Below, piece after piece: positions 31,796 to 42,600 of a stretch of 64,000 nt of DNA; position 1 is the first letter of the stretch, and each line of letters opens with the position of its first letter. The notes under the pieces are model-generated. The model searched no databases and was not told the DNA's origin. It was given only the letters and a program-made list of their open reading frames with translations. Location: positions 6,963,676 through 7,027,675 of the forward strand of contig CM055097.1 of NCBI GenBank assembly GCA_029204225.1, read 5' to 3'. This DNA is from Diphasiastrum complanatum (Eukaryota; Streptophyta; Lycopodiopsida; Lycopodiales; Lycopodiaceae). A program made the position numbers and the translations under genes.

Positions 31796-31909
31796 CGGAT
31801 GGTCTGGACATGTTCATAACAAATGCATGATTCAAATGTTCTAAGCGATAATGCCATAGTAATGCTTTATTGACTAGAACAGAGGTTTTTAAGGCCTGAC
31901 TAGACTCAG
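31796..31909 (-). pseudogene. Copia-A pre-integrase fragment (minus), target of another Copia-A
   Basis: It matches 41090-41205 of the larger copy (TGATGCCATAGTAATG, TTGACTAGAACAGAGGTTTT). It ends at 31909, exactly where an LTR terminus TGTTGTCGG begins, so a Copia-A element inserted into another Copia-A. Confidence 0.75.
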
Positions 31910-33033
31910 TGTTGTCGGAAAGTGGTATGCAGAAGATAGATCTAGCTCGAAAGAAAACGAATGAAAATAATTTGTGTGTCTAGAAAAAAAACCTTTTGTG
32001 CATGGCGGAAAAAATATCTTCATCTTTCCAATGCATGACTAACGCCTATCAATTTCAAACAAGACAATAGTGATAGAAATTACGTTTGAACTTATAGTAA
32101 CTGACTTTGAAATCATCAGTACTACAGTGATTACGTAGCCAAACAATTAAGCATTGAAGATTATCAGACAAATAATTAGTCGCGAAGAAATACAAAAACG
32201 CATACAGTCTGAGACGAAACTGAATGCAATAAAGAATAGTATTGATTTAAAATGAAACAGGAGTAAATGAGTACAATAAGTTGCGGATCGAAGCCGCGTA
32301 CTCTATGCTATTTTTGAGCGGCTAAAATGAAAGTTTGAATCAATGCACAATGCTGATGAGTAGTAGCGCAATAACAATCTTTAAAACAACTCTAAGAAGT
32401 GAGCTAGAATGCTTCTGATAATTTTGATTTTCAATTAATCAATCTGTATGAACATGAACAACTATTTATACTAAGAAATTAGGTCATCAATTGCGATTGC
32501 CAGTTGGTTGGTGATCCGTTGGCATCCATTAGGTCCTTGTCATTGATTGTTGATAAGCGGTGAAATTGGCTGTAAACGTTCTGTTTGCATAAATGAAGCA
32601 AAACTGTAGCTTTGCAGAAATGAACTAAAACAGCCACAGACGACACTGTTGGATTTTTCACAAAAAGACAAAAAAGGCAAAAAATGCGAAGGTTCCTTTA
32701 AATCTCATTTAGGGTTGCCCCATACTTTACCAGAGTCATTTTCTTAACAATTGAGCCTCTTTGGAAAAAGCAAAAAATGCGACACTGCATATTTGCACAA
32801 GATTTCTGATAGGCAAAAAATGCGAAAAAGACGACATTGCATTTTTACACGAGATTTCTGTCAGGCGAAAAATGCGACAATGTCGTAAACTCCGTGTAAT
32901 TCTGAAAACTGTGTAAAAACACTTGTAATTTTGTAGACTGTGTAAACACACGAGAAAATCCGCAGAACTGGTTAAACAATGGATGAAAATTAAAATCGAC
33001 TAGACGATTGGTAAGAAGGAGAATAATCCAACA
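31910..33033 (-). mobile_element. Copia-A LTR (minus), full length
   Basis: TGTTGGATTATTCTCC at 33033 (inverted on plus) to ...CCGACAACA at 31910; 1124 bp; TATAAATA at 32470-32463. Terminal inverted TGTTG/CAACA. It forms the 3' LTR of the Copia-A copy whose pol extends to 41310. The five bases CTCAG (31905-31909) are the expected position of a target duplication, but the other end of this element is missing. Confidence 0.88.
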
Positions 33034-35005
33034 TTCCCCCTTAATATGAATCCTTGAATGCCGTGTCCTTCAAACTTTGTTCTACACGGAATCTTCAGTG
33101 TGACTTTAAACTTAATGCTTTAGTAAAAACATCTACTGTCATATCTTGCGTTCTATAGTACTGCAACCTGACCTCTTCATTGAGAACTTTGCTTTTGACG
33201 AAATGATACTTTAGTTCAATGTGCTTACTCCTAGAATAAAATCTAGGATTGGCTGATAAAGCGATGGCACTTTGATTATCAAAAAATAATGTCGTCGGAG
33301 CATATTGATTCAGACCGATATCTGAGAGTAAGTTTCTGAACCAAATTGCTTCCTTTGTATCTTGAGAGGCTGCAATATACTCTGATTCAGTGGAAGATAG
33401 AGCTATCAAAGATTGCTTGCGACTGTTCCAGGAAATTGGACCATTGTTGAGGAATAATGTAAATCCAGAAGTAGATATACGAGTGTCTACATCTCCTGCC
33501 CAATTCGCATCTATGTAACCACTGAGGAAATTTAGTTTGTCATTGCCGACTGTTCCATAACAAATGCGAAAGTCCATAGTAGCTCGAAGATATCTCATGA
33601 CTCTGATAAGAGCCTTCCAATGTGTTATACCAAGATTAGTTAGAAACTGACTGAGAGAGCTGATTGCAAAAGCTATGTCTGGCCTAGTATAGATCATGGT
33701 GTACATTAGAGATCCTATAATAGAATGGTAAGGATACTCATGCATCTGCTTCTTCTCATGAATTGTTTGGAGACATTGGTCCTTTGACAACTTAAGTCCT
33801 AGTTCCATTGGTGAGAGAGCTAACTTGCAACTAATCAGATTATATCTAACTAAAATGCTGTAGATGTACCTCTGTTGTGTAATGTAGATCAACTTTTGTT
33901 TTCTGTCTCTATGGATTTGTATACCAAGGCAAAAATGAGCTTCACCCAAATCGGTCATGTCGAATTCGGAAGATAGCATTGTCTTCTCCTCTTTTATCAG
34001 ATCGGTACTATCGCTGAAAGGCAATGTATCATCCACGTATAATGTGATAATGATAAAAGACTCCTGCACTGCTTTGAAGTAAACGTTTGAATCTGAAGAG
34101 CTAGGCGTATAGCCGTGATCAATGAGAAAAGTATTGATCCTTTGAAACCATGCTTGAGCAGATTGCTTCAAGCCATAAAGTGCCTTATGGAGTTTACAAA
34201 CATGATTGTGCTTACCCTCAATAATATAACCTTCGGGTTGTACCATGTAAATGTCTTCTTTGATAACTCCGTTGAGATATGTTATCTATACATTCATTTG
34301 ATGTATTTCCAAATCTGCTGCAGCAGCAAATGATAGCAAAAGTCGAATAGAAGAATGCTTGACTACTAGACTGAAGGTCTCAGTGTAATCGACGTTGTAT
34401 ACCTGAGAAAAACCTCTGACTACTAGTCATGCCTTTCTTCTGTTGATGCTTCCATCTGCGTTGTACTTGACTTTGAAAATCCATTTGCAATCAACTACAT
34501 TTCTACTAGTAGGTAATTCGACAATTGTCCACGTCTGGTTCTTGATAAGAGATGAATACGCTTTATCCATAGCTTCTTTCTAGAGATCTGAGTCAGGCTG
34601 ACTGAGTGCCTCTTGGACAGATGTCAGTTTCTGAATAAGATATGCTGCAGACTCGTCAATATACCGGTTAGGTGGTCTGCTAGTCCTTGAAGATCTTCTG
34701 GATAATACAAGAAGTTGATCGTTTCTATCATATTGTAGTTGCTAAACTGCAACATCATCATCTTCTAATCCACCGTTCATTCGTTGTTCGTCGGAAGTAG
34801 AAGAGCTTAGACCTTCAATGGGAATAGTTGCCTGCGGAACTGGAAAGTTCAAAGCATCAAGAGAATATGACAGGTCGACTTCATGGGAACTAACCTTTCC
34901 ATTGAGGTCTTGAAACTGATCTTCGATGAAGATGACATCTTGGCTAGTGAATATCTTCGACTTGATGGGATCGAAAAGCTTGTAGGCTTGATCTGAAGAA
35001 GTGTA
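33034..35005 (-). pseudogene. Copia-A pol: integrase C-terminus, RT and RNase H (minus)
   Basis: The 383-codon frame 34246-33095 is the best-preserved Copia-A pol piece: RT with LYGLKQSAQAW, YVDDTLPFS (intact YVDD) and FDMTDLGEAHFCLGIQI; RNase H with SLMYTMIYTRPDIAFA, GYIDANWAGDVD, SSTESEYIAAS, FDNQSAIAL, HIELKYHF and DVFTKAL. Upstream (34250-35005) come the RT N-terminus, a linker and the integrase C-terminal LFDPIKSKIFTSQDVIF in broken frames. It is interrupted at 35005 by Copia-G and continues at 40372. Confidence 0.88.
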
Positions 35006-35242
35006 AGTTAATATAGCAATGATCGACTTATACAGTGCTTTCATATTTGACGGCATCACGTGTGCTTAGTTCTAGAGTTATCGGGCCATCTTTCTTTTAC
35101 AAGCCCTTTGATTGTTTTTAAGGAACTCATCTTCGTACTTACAAGTAGTTTTGAATATACAGTTTGAAGAGAGCAATTCTGAATTCTTGTTGCACTTGAC
35201 GTTGTGCTGTGGTGATTGATCCGGTCGGGTGTTTTCTTATCT
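35006..35242 (+). repeat. Copia-G 5' LTR
   Basis: AGTTAATATAGCAATG ... GTTTTCTTATCT. Compared with the 3' LTR it lacks about 12 bases just before its last six, and has scattered substitutions. Very short for a plant copia LTR. Confidence 0.88.
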
Positions 35243-35254
35243 TGGTATCAGAGC
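35243..35254 (+). other. Copia-G primer-binding site
   Basis: TGGTATCAGAGC directly after the LTR end; initiator-Met tRNA type. Its position fixes the LTR end at CT. Confidence 0.9.
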
Positions 35255-36334
35255 CCTTGATGGCTGGAATCATCGGACAAGAACAGAGAGCTGCGAATTC
35301 ACGATGATTTGTTGGCTAGGAATTACAAAACCGAGTCTGTAGAGATTCGTGGAACGGCTCAAAACTGTAAAAAGGATTCAGAGACAGGAAATTGTTGGTT
35401 GAATAAAAAAACAAGAAAATTTGAAGCTGAAAAATTCTTCTGGAGGGTTGCTTGGCGTTTGTGATTGGTTTGAATCCAATCGAATACCGTTTGAAGAGCG
35501 ATTTGGAGCAAAAAATAACCTACAGTAGGGCGACCTCAGTCAGTTAGGAGCTACAAAGGAAAGCTCAAGGAAAGCCTGAGTAAAGCTCAATATATTCTTC
35601 TCTTCAAAATTACTAGGGTTTCAAGGGACAAAATATGAGATATCTCCTTGTAGGAGGACGTTTTCAAAGCTGTGAGAGGCTGTGAATGGGCACCCTAGTA
35701 GCGCGATTCAGCGGTAGGGAGGCCGCGACTGGTCGTGGAAGAGAAAGGCAGCTAGTTCGATCCATGTGGAGCTGCCATAGCCCGTGAAGGAGAGAGAAAA
35801 CTCCATCGCTGGAAGAGAGAGGAGGAGGAGAGGTCGTGGGAGCTATCGCACGTTCAGTCTTAATCATCAGCTAGCGGCCCAAAGTGTTCAGTGCTTTGAA
35901 GGCCTTTGATCAATGCACAAAAGCGTTGACAGCCGTCCGATCTCGATTCATATAGATCGACGATGGTCATTTCACAACAGGTGGATCGGTGGATCTAAAG
36001 GATCCATTGGATTGAAGTGAAAAAGTCTGAAGGGGTTTGAAGTGCAAAGTGCATTGCAACTTCAAGTACGGTACACCAAAACAGAGTGATTGCCATGGAG
36101 AAAGTGTTCAAAGTGCGCCAAAAGTGATTTCACCATTCCACTGGGCAGGAAGCTGGGAGTTGGTGACGTGAAGCATTTTGGAAAATGACGCTAGTTTGGC
36201 TTTCAATTTGGCGAAAGAGCGGTGGGTGGCCTGGTAAGCTAAAAATTGCAGGTCATTATTATCGATTTCTGACATCACGGTTGGCTCTAGCATACACTTT
36301 ATAGCCTACAGGTGAACTTTTAAGCAGTTCGGAG
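35255..36334 (+). other. Copia-G untranslated leader
   Basis: About 1.1 kb between primer site and gag without a long plus-strand frame. GC-richer than its surroundings near 35680-35880. It would hold packaging signals. A minus-strand open frame at 35867-35664 looks accidental. Confidence 0.5.
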
Positions 36335-38788
36335 ATGGCAAACATTAATGAGGCAATTTTGGGCGATGCAAGCAAACTTGATCGGGCTTCTAACTACAAC
36401 ATCTGCAAATTCAAAATGAAGAGCATTTTGATGGAAAAAGAGTTGTGGAAAATCGTGGCAGGTATTGAAGTCCGACCAAATACCACTCCAGGTGACATAA
36501 GGGCCTTTGATAAAAAGGCACAGAGAGCATTATCCTTGATCAATCTTTCAGTGAAAGACCATGTGATCACTCACATAAGTGATGCCACGACGGCTAGGGG
36601 AGCTTGGGAAGCTCTTAGAATGCAATTTCAAACTTGCAATCCAGCTCAAGCCATGTTCTTGAAGTTGAGATTGAACATAGTAAGGATGGAAGAAAATGAA
36701 TCAGTGGGATCCTTCTTCACCAGGATAAAGGAGCTGAGAGATCAACTTGTGGCGATTGGAGAACCAATCAGAGATATTGAATTGGTACATACCACAATGA
36801 GCGGTGTCTTGGTAGGGCTACAGATGTTTGTGAGCGGCATTGCATCGAGGGAGAGGTTGCCTACTTTTGAAGACTTCCACAGAATCATGTTGCAAGAAGA
36901 GCAGCGTCGCGAAGTGGTGAAGTCAAGACAAACCCCACAGGAGAGCCAGATACAGGGTGTGGGCAATGTACTTGTGCAATTTCCTGATGGCAAAATTAAA
37001 AATATCCTTGATGAACTTTCTGTTCCTGGACTCAAAAAGAGTTTGCTTTCTGTTGGTGTAATGGCAAATCAACATCTTAAAGTTGAATTTGTCAAGGATG
37101 GATGCCTTATGAAGGATACGAACCATAACCACAAAGTGGTGGCGAAGGGTTATAGAGATAGTAACTGTGGCCTTTATAAATTGGATGCTGCAAGATCAGG
37201 TGAATACGGTTTGGCTATCTCAACAACATCTCAATCTGAGTTATGGCACAGAAGACTTGGTCATTTGAACTATGGGAGCTTGAGATTGATGGCGAAGCTG
37301 AAGATGGTAATAGGGTTACCAGCATTGCAGGATGATCATCATGCAATATGTGAAGGATGCATCATGGGAAAGCATCACAGAGAGACATTCAAGAAAGGTG
37401 GACCTGCAAGAGCTAAGAAACCGCTGGAACTAATTCACAGTGACCTGTGCGGCCCAATGAAGACCATGTCATTGGGGAGAGCATATTATTTTATGACTTT
37501 CATAAATGATTACTCTAGGAGGACATGGATTTATTTTTTGACGAAGAAATCTGACGCTTTTGCTCGCTTCAAGGAGCTCAAAACTTTGGTAGAGAACCAA
37601 CTAGATGCACGCATAAAAGTGCTAAGATCTGATAGAGGGGGTGAATACAAATTAGATGATTTTGAAGACTTTTGCAAAGAACACAGCATTACAAGACAAT
37701 TCACACAGTCACACACGCCGCATAGTAATGGTGTAGCTGAGAGGAAAAACAGAACTATTATGGAGAGTGCACGCTCCATGATGAAGCAAATGGGCTTGAC
37801 CGATTCACTTTGGTCGGAAGCGTGCAGTGCGACAACGTTCTTGCAAAACAGGAGCCCTACAGTTGCGGTTCCAAATGTGACTCCTGAAGAAGCATTTACT
37901 AGAATAAAGCCAAAAATCGACAAATCTCGTGTCATTGGATGTAAGGCCTATCTACATGTGCCAAAAGAGGAGCGAAAGAAACTTGATGCCAAAGCAATCA
38001 AGTGTATCTTCGTCGGTTATGATGAAAGAACAAAAGCTTACAGGTGTTTTGATCCTGTAATGAACAAGATTCACATTAGCAAAGATGTGATCTTTGATGA
38101 AACGCATAGGTATGAAGATGAAGACCATGCAAGAGGTGAAAGCATCAAGAGACTTCCCACAATTCTGGAGGAAGAAAATGAAGAAGATGCTCCACAAAAT
38201 GATGCATGTGAAGACGAAAGTCGAGAGGGCGAATATGAAAGAACACCACTTATTCAAGAGCCTAGGGGGAGGTACTTGCCAATAGGAGCAATAAAGGAGA
38301 AACCGGTTGGAAGTAAGAGACATTACTTGGACACTCCTTGGGATACGTACTCTCCACGTAGTGTATCACCTGAATCTAAGATACGAAAATGGTATGAAAA
38401 GATCATGAAAAGTGAAGTGAGAAGATCAACACGGGAAATGAAGTCTCCCGATCGTTATCATGTGAACTATGCCCTAATGACTGACATTTTGAAGTGTCGA
38501 GAGCCATCAACCTTTGATGAGGCAAAAGATCACAAAGAGTGGAAAAGGGCAATGGAAGAAGAGATAGAATCCATCCAAAGACATGATACATGGGAGTTGG
38601 TTGATCTACCACTTGAAAAGAAACCCATTGATAACAAATGGGTGTTTAGAACAAAGTTTCATGCGGATGGCACAATAGCAAAGTATAAGGCACGCCTAGT
38701 AGTGAAGGGTTATGAGCAAAGCAAAGGAATTGACTATGAAGAGACATCTCCTCCAGTGGCTAAGTGCTACGCCTTATCATTGCCTTAG
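36335..38788 (+). CDS. Copia-G gag-integrase-RT N-terminal fusion (817 codons, internally deleted)
   Basis: Gag (residues 1-205) has copia blocks YNICKFKMKSILMEKELW, KKAQRALSLINLSVKDHVI, AWEALRMQF, FFTRIKELRDQLVAIGEPI. Directly after ..QTPQESQ the frame continues with GVGNVLVQFPDGKIKNI, sequence that normally follows the protease. The CCHC knuckle and the DSGA protease site are therefore deleted in frame. Then come the pre-integrase domain (LWHRRLGHLN at about 303) and an integrase with all three acidic residues (IHSD at 365, RSDRGGEY at 430, NGVAERKN at 464). A long linker leads to RT from about 750 (DTWELVDLP, KWVFRTKF). The frame shifts near 38770. Without protease the product cannot self-process. 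Confidence 0.9.
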   Translation: MANINEAILGDASKLDRASNYNICKFKMKSILMEKELWKIVAGIEVRPNTTPGDIRAFDKKAQRALSLINLSVKDHVITHISDATTARGAWEALRMQFQTCNPAQAMFLKLRLNIVRMEENESVGSFFTRIKELRDQLVAIGEPIRDIELVHTTMSGVLVGLQMFVSGIASRERLPTFEDFHRIMLQEEQRREVVKSRQTPQESQIQGVGNVLVQFPDGKIKNILDELSVPGLKKSLLSVGVMANQHLKVEFVKDGCLMKDTNHNHKVVAKGYRDSNCGLYKLDAARSGEYGLAISTTSQSELWHRRLGHLNYGSLRLMAKLKMVIGLPALQDDHHAICEGCIMGKHHRETFKKGGPARAKKPLELIHSDLCGPMKTMSLGRAYYFMTFINDYSRRTWIYFLTKKSDAFARFKELKTLVENQLDARIKVLRSDRGGEYKLDDFEDFCKEHSITRQFTQSHTPHSNGVAERKNRTIMESARSMMKQMGLTDSLWSEACSATTFLQNRSPTVAVPNVTPEEAFTRIKPKIDKSRVIGCKAYLHVPKEERKKLDAKAIKCIFVGYDERTKAYRCFDPVMNKIHISKDVIFDETHRYEDEDHARGESIKRLPTILEEENEEDAPQNDACEDESREGEYERTPLIQEPRGRYLPIGAIKEKPVGSKRHYLDTPWDTYSPRSVSPESKIRKWYEKIMKSEVRRSTREMKSPDRYHVNYALMTDILKCREPSTFDEAKDHKEWKRAMEEEIESIQRHDTWELVDLPLEKKPIDNKWVFRTKFHADGTIAKYKARLVVKGYEQSKGIDYEETSPPVAKCYALSLP

Positions 38789-40026
38789 CATCTCATTTTG
38801 CGTGGAAAATCCATCAAATGGATGTGAAGTCTGCATTTTTGAATGGTGACTTAGAAGAAGAAGTTTACATGGTCCAACCGCAAGGCTTTATGGCAAAAGG
38901 GCAAGAATAGAAAGTATGTAAACTACACAAAGCACTTTATGGCCTTAAGCAAGTGCCACGCACATGGTATGGACGCATTGACAGTTACTTTCTTTCACAT
39001 GGATTTGTAAGAACAAATTCAGATCCAAATCTTTATGTTCTTATAAATGATGACAGCATTGCCTTGATTGTACTTTATGTTGATGATATCATTATCACTG
39101 GCAATGATGAGAACCTTACTCGTTCTATCAAAGCCAACTTGTGCAAGCAATTTGAGATGACAGATTTAGATCTTATGCACTATTTCTTGGGTGTCGAAGT
39201 ATGGCAAACTAGCAGTGATATCAGGTTATGTCAAAACAAATATGTAGGCGAGATATTGGAGAGATTTCACATGACAAAGTGCAAACCTTCCATCACCCCT
39301 TGCGAAGCTGGTAAGAAATTATCTCGTATTGATGATAGTGCCCATGTTGATGCTACACTATTTCGTCAGCTAGTTGGAAGTTTAATATATCTTACAACTA
39401 CACATCTTGATATCTGCTATGCTGTAAGTTTGATTAGCCAATTCATGTCATCACCCACTATGAACCATTGGAAAGCTGCAAAAAGAATTTTGAGGTATGT
39501 AAAAGGTACACCGAACCTTGGTCTAGTCTACAAAAGACAAAGTGTTTTATCTAAGTTGCAAGGTTATGTTGACGCTAATTGGGCTGGAAGTATAGATGAT
39601 AGAAAGTCAACAACAGGTTATACCTTCAATTTTGGTAGCGGCTATTTTTCATGGTCTAGCAAGAAACAAGATACTATTTCTCTTTCTTCCACAGAAGCCA
39701 AATATAAAGCGTTGAGTTCTGCTATCCAAGAAGCTGTTTGGCTACGTAAGTTGTTATGTGAGATTGGCATGAAGCAGGTAAATCCCACTGTTATTTTCTG
39801 TGACAGTCAAAGCAGAATACAATTGGCTAAAAATCCAATCTTTCACGCAAGGACAAAACATATTGAAGTAAAATATCACTTCGTGCGTGAAAAATTACAA
39901 TCTGAAGACATAGGTATTGTACATTGTTCTACGTTGTTACAAGTTGCTGATATATTTACAAAAGCTTTAAGTAAAGAAAAGTTTGAAACTTTTAGAGCCA
40001 AACTTGGCTTAGACCAGGTTATGTAA
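38789..40026 (+). pseudogene. Copia-G reverse transcriptase and RNase H, 3' part
   Basis: After the frameshift, HFAWKIHQMDVKSAFLNG and VYMVQPQGF are readable. A TAG at about 38908 follows, then the open 357-codon stretch 38953-40026 with YVDDIIITG, FEMTDLDLMHYFLGVEV, GSLIYLTTTHLDICYAVSL, GYVDANWAGSIDDRKSTTG, SSTEAKYKAL, HARTKHIEVKYHFVREK and DIFTKALS. The RT catalytic motif and RNase H blocks are intact. The breaks separate this part from gag-integrase. Confidence 0.9.
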
Positions 40027-40117
40027 AAAGCCTTTACTTGTAATGCTATCATGGAGGTATGTTCCATGAATAGAATATACTCTAAAATGAGAAATGACGT
40101 TGATCATTAAGGGAGAG

Positions 40118-40366
40118 AGTTAAAATAGCAATGATCGACTTATACAGTGCTTTCTTATTTCGACGGCACCACGTGTGCTTAGATCGAGAGTTATCGGGCC
40201 ATCTTTCTTTTACGAGCCCTTTGAGTGTTTTTAAGGAACTCATCTTTGTACTTACAAGTAGTTTTGAATATACAGTTTGAAGAGAGCAATTCTGAATTCT
40301 TGTTGCACTTGACGTTGTGCTGTGGTGATTGATCCAGTCGGGTGTTTTCAATTGTGTTTTTTAACT
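40118..40366 (+). repeat. Copia-G 3' LTR
   Basis: AGTTAAAATAGCAATG ... GTTTTTTAACT, followed by GTGTA. The outer ends form a perfect AGTTAA/TTAACT inverted repeat. Confidence 0.9.
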
Positions 40367-40371
40367 GTGTA

Positions 40372-41310
40372 GCTAATGAAAACACACTTGATACTCTGAA
40401 AGTCGAGCTTCTTCCTAAGATCACAAGGTATATGCACAAAAGCAGTACATTTAAAAACTTGTAAGTTTGATAAAGAAGGTTTGGTACCTATCCAAACTTC
40501 GAATGGTATTTTGTCTTAGAGGCCTTTAGTAGAACATTTGTTCTAAATATAGGTTGTTGTTGAAACAACTTCAGCCCAGAAGGACTTCGGAAGTGTCGCA
40601 TGTGATAACATGCACTTTGTCGATTCAACTAAGGTTATGTTCTTTCTGTCATCAAGACCATTTGACTGAGGCGAATAAGAAATGATGTATTGTTGTTCAA
40701 TGCCATTGTTAAGGCAGTAGTCCTTGAATTCATTGGAGATGTATTCTCCCCCGCTATTTGACCTCAGTGCTTTGATTATTTGTCAGTTTGATTCTCAGCA
40801 TGCTCTTTGAATTGTCTAAATTTGATGAAAGCCTCTGATTTTTGTTTAACGAAATAAACAATTGTTCTTCTGGAGAATTCGTCAATAAAGGTAATGAAGT
40901 ACTTTGCATCTAGCAATGAAGGAGTTTGCATAGGTCCACATATATCTGTATGAACAACATCTAACAGATCTTTTGCTGCATGCATATGGTTTGATCTAAA
41001 AGGAAACCTAGCCTGCTTTCCAAAAATGCAGCTATGACAGACAAGAAGATCGACCTTACCAGTAGGATAGTCAAGATCAAGGACCATGGATTGTTTGGTC
41101 ATGTTCAAAGTAGATGCATGATTCACATGTCCTAAGCGATGATGCCATAGTAATGTTTTATTGACTAGAACAGAGGTTTTCAAGATTTGACTAGACTCAG
41201 AATAATAGTGTGCCAATCTATATAAGTAACCCTGCTTCTTGCCGAGTGCAAGGGTCTTATCACTCCTATTAATAATTTTGCATTGATCATATTCAAATTC
41301 TACCACATCT
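40372..41310 (-). pseudogene. Copia-A pre-integrase and integrase (minus), upstream part of the copy split by Copia-G
   Basis: The 176-codon frame 41306-40776 has EFEYDQCKIINRSDKT, GYLYRLAHYY, LLWHHRLGHVNHAS, LLVCHSCIFGKQ, DVVHTDICGPMQTPSLLDAK (first catalytic Asp present) and FIDEFSRRTIVYF. It stops where the second catalytic Asp block would follow; the rest down to 40372 is readable only with frameshifts. At about 41310 it abuts plus-strand Copia-E, so its gag, protease and 5' LTR are missing. Confidence 0.85.
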
Positions 41311-41831
41311 CAATATGAAGAGAATTCTATGTTTATCAAAAGCAAGTTCAAGGGCAAAGGCAAAGGCAAGTGGTCAAAAGAACAAGATCAAGGTGAGACT
41401 TCCTCTTTTCGCAAAAAGAAAGATAAGTCTAAGTTGAAATGCTTTTATTGTGGAATCAAAGGGCATTTTGCAAATGAATGTTTGAAGAAGCAAAGAGATG
41501 AAGGTAGCAAGCAAATCAACTTTACTACTAATGATGAGGATATAGGTGGTCGTGATTCTCTTTTGATGTGTTCTTCAAGTCCAATATCAAGTGAAGGTGA
41601 CAAAGATTCATGGTGGATTGATAGTGGAGCTAGTTCACACATGACTAGTCACAAGGAGTTCTTTACTTCTTTGGTCGCTTATGATGGAGCCAAGAAAGCA
41701 ATACACATGGCCAATGGTGGTGAGTGTGTGATTGAAGGTATTGGTTCAATTCCTATTTGTCATTCTACTAATAGGAAAGCGAGACTTGATGGTGTTCTTT
41801 ACATTCCTTCACTTTCAAAGAATTTGCTAAG
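41311..41831 (+). pseudogene. Copia-E gag C-terminus and protease, left half
   Basis: The frame from 41329 reads KFKGKGKGKWSKEQDQ, a perfect CCHC knuckle CFYCGIKGHFANEC, a linker, and protease DSWWIDSGASSHM followed by FTSLVAYDGAKKAIHMANGG, CVIEGIG, LDGVLYIPSLSKNLLSV. It is closely similar to Copia-B in motif order but a distinct family. It is interrupted at 41831 by Copia-F and resumes at 44682. Confidence 0.88.
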
Positions 41832-41839
41832 TGTCAGAA

Positions 41840-42600
41840 ATGGTGAACTCCTGCAATGGGAAAGATTAAAACAGAAGTACAAAGTGAGGACTGTAGCTTC
41901 AGTGATGCATCTTCACAATCAGCTACAATCCATACGATAGGATGGCAACCAGTTAGACTAGCGCGTTGAGAAGATCAGAATGATCTTCGCTCAACTCGCT
42001 GCATCAGGACAGGAGCACCAGGTCCTAGCACCACAACAACTGATGTCCTTCATGAAGTCTCTACATACATCCTATCAGTCGTTGAGAATGCTCATACTGA
42101 GTCTACCAGATATGACATTCGACAAAGCAATCAGTCTTTTCGCTGATGAGAGACTGATGAGGGACAAAGGATAAGGAAGCAGTGACCAAGAGAAAGTCCT
42201 CTTCATGAAAGGAAGGAAGAAAAACAAGAACGAACCCGGATTCGACAAGACGAAGTCCTCGAATCAACAATCTTCTTCTTGTGATCACTGTCACAAACTA
42301 GGCCATATAGTCAATGAATGCTGGTTCAATCCAGAATACCTTGCATGTACTGCAAGAAGAAGGGGCACTCTGCATACAATTGCAGATTCAACCCAAAAAG
42401 AAAGATCAAGGTTGAGAAAGCAAATGTTGCAGAGTCATCCAAAGATGCAGATAGAGGTGATGAGGCCTTCACGATACTTGACGAAGCTTCAACAAGCTAC
42501 ATTGAACAAGACTACGATGTAGTCATTGATTCAGGAGCAACATCACACATCACCTACAACATGAAAATTTTTGATCGACTTCAGAGAGCTAAAAAATAAT
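41840..42600 (+). pseudogene. Copia-F gag with two CCHC knuckles and protease start
   Basis: Gag pieces: QNDLRSTR / MIFAQLAASGQEHQVLAPQQ in alternating frames, LPDMTFDKAISLFADERL, then a knuckle CDHCHKLGHIVNEC. After a frame change a second knuckle reads CKKKGHSAYNCRFNP, then DYDVVIDSGATSHI with the intact protease triplet at about 42528. Paired knuckles also occur in Copia-D. Stops and frameshifts make it non-functional. Confidence 0.8.

Larger units (their letters stand above)
35001..40371 (+). mobile_element. Copia-G: nearly complete copia element with AG...CT LTR ends and GTGTA target duplication
   Basis: The insertion lies at 35006-40366 between GTGTA copies (35001-35005, 40367-40371). 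Aligning the flanks with the uninterrupted Copia-A copy at 17250 shows that the host sequence is continuous across one GTGTA. LTRs are 237 bp (35006-35242) and 249 bp (40118-40366). Both begin AGTTAA and end TTATCT or TTAACT rather than TG...CA. A primer site TGGTATCAGAGC follows the 5' LTR and a purine tract TTAAGGGAGAG precedes the 3' LTR. The internal frames are gag-IN-RT-RNase H, with a large in-frame deletion and one frameshift. Confidence 0.93.

Noticed and set aside
35664-35867. 67-codon minus frame in the Copia-G leader
   Set aside because: It is antisense to a GC-richer untranslated leader; no motif and no homologue visible elsewhere in the window.
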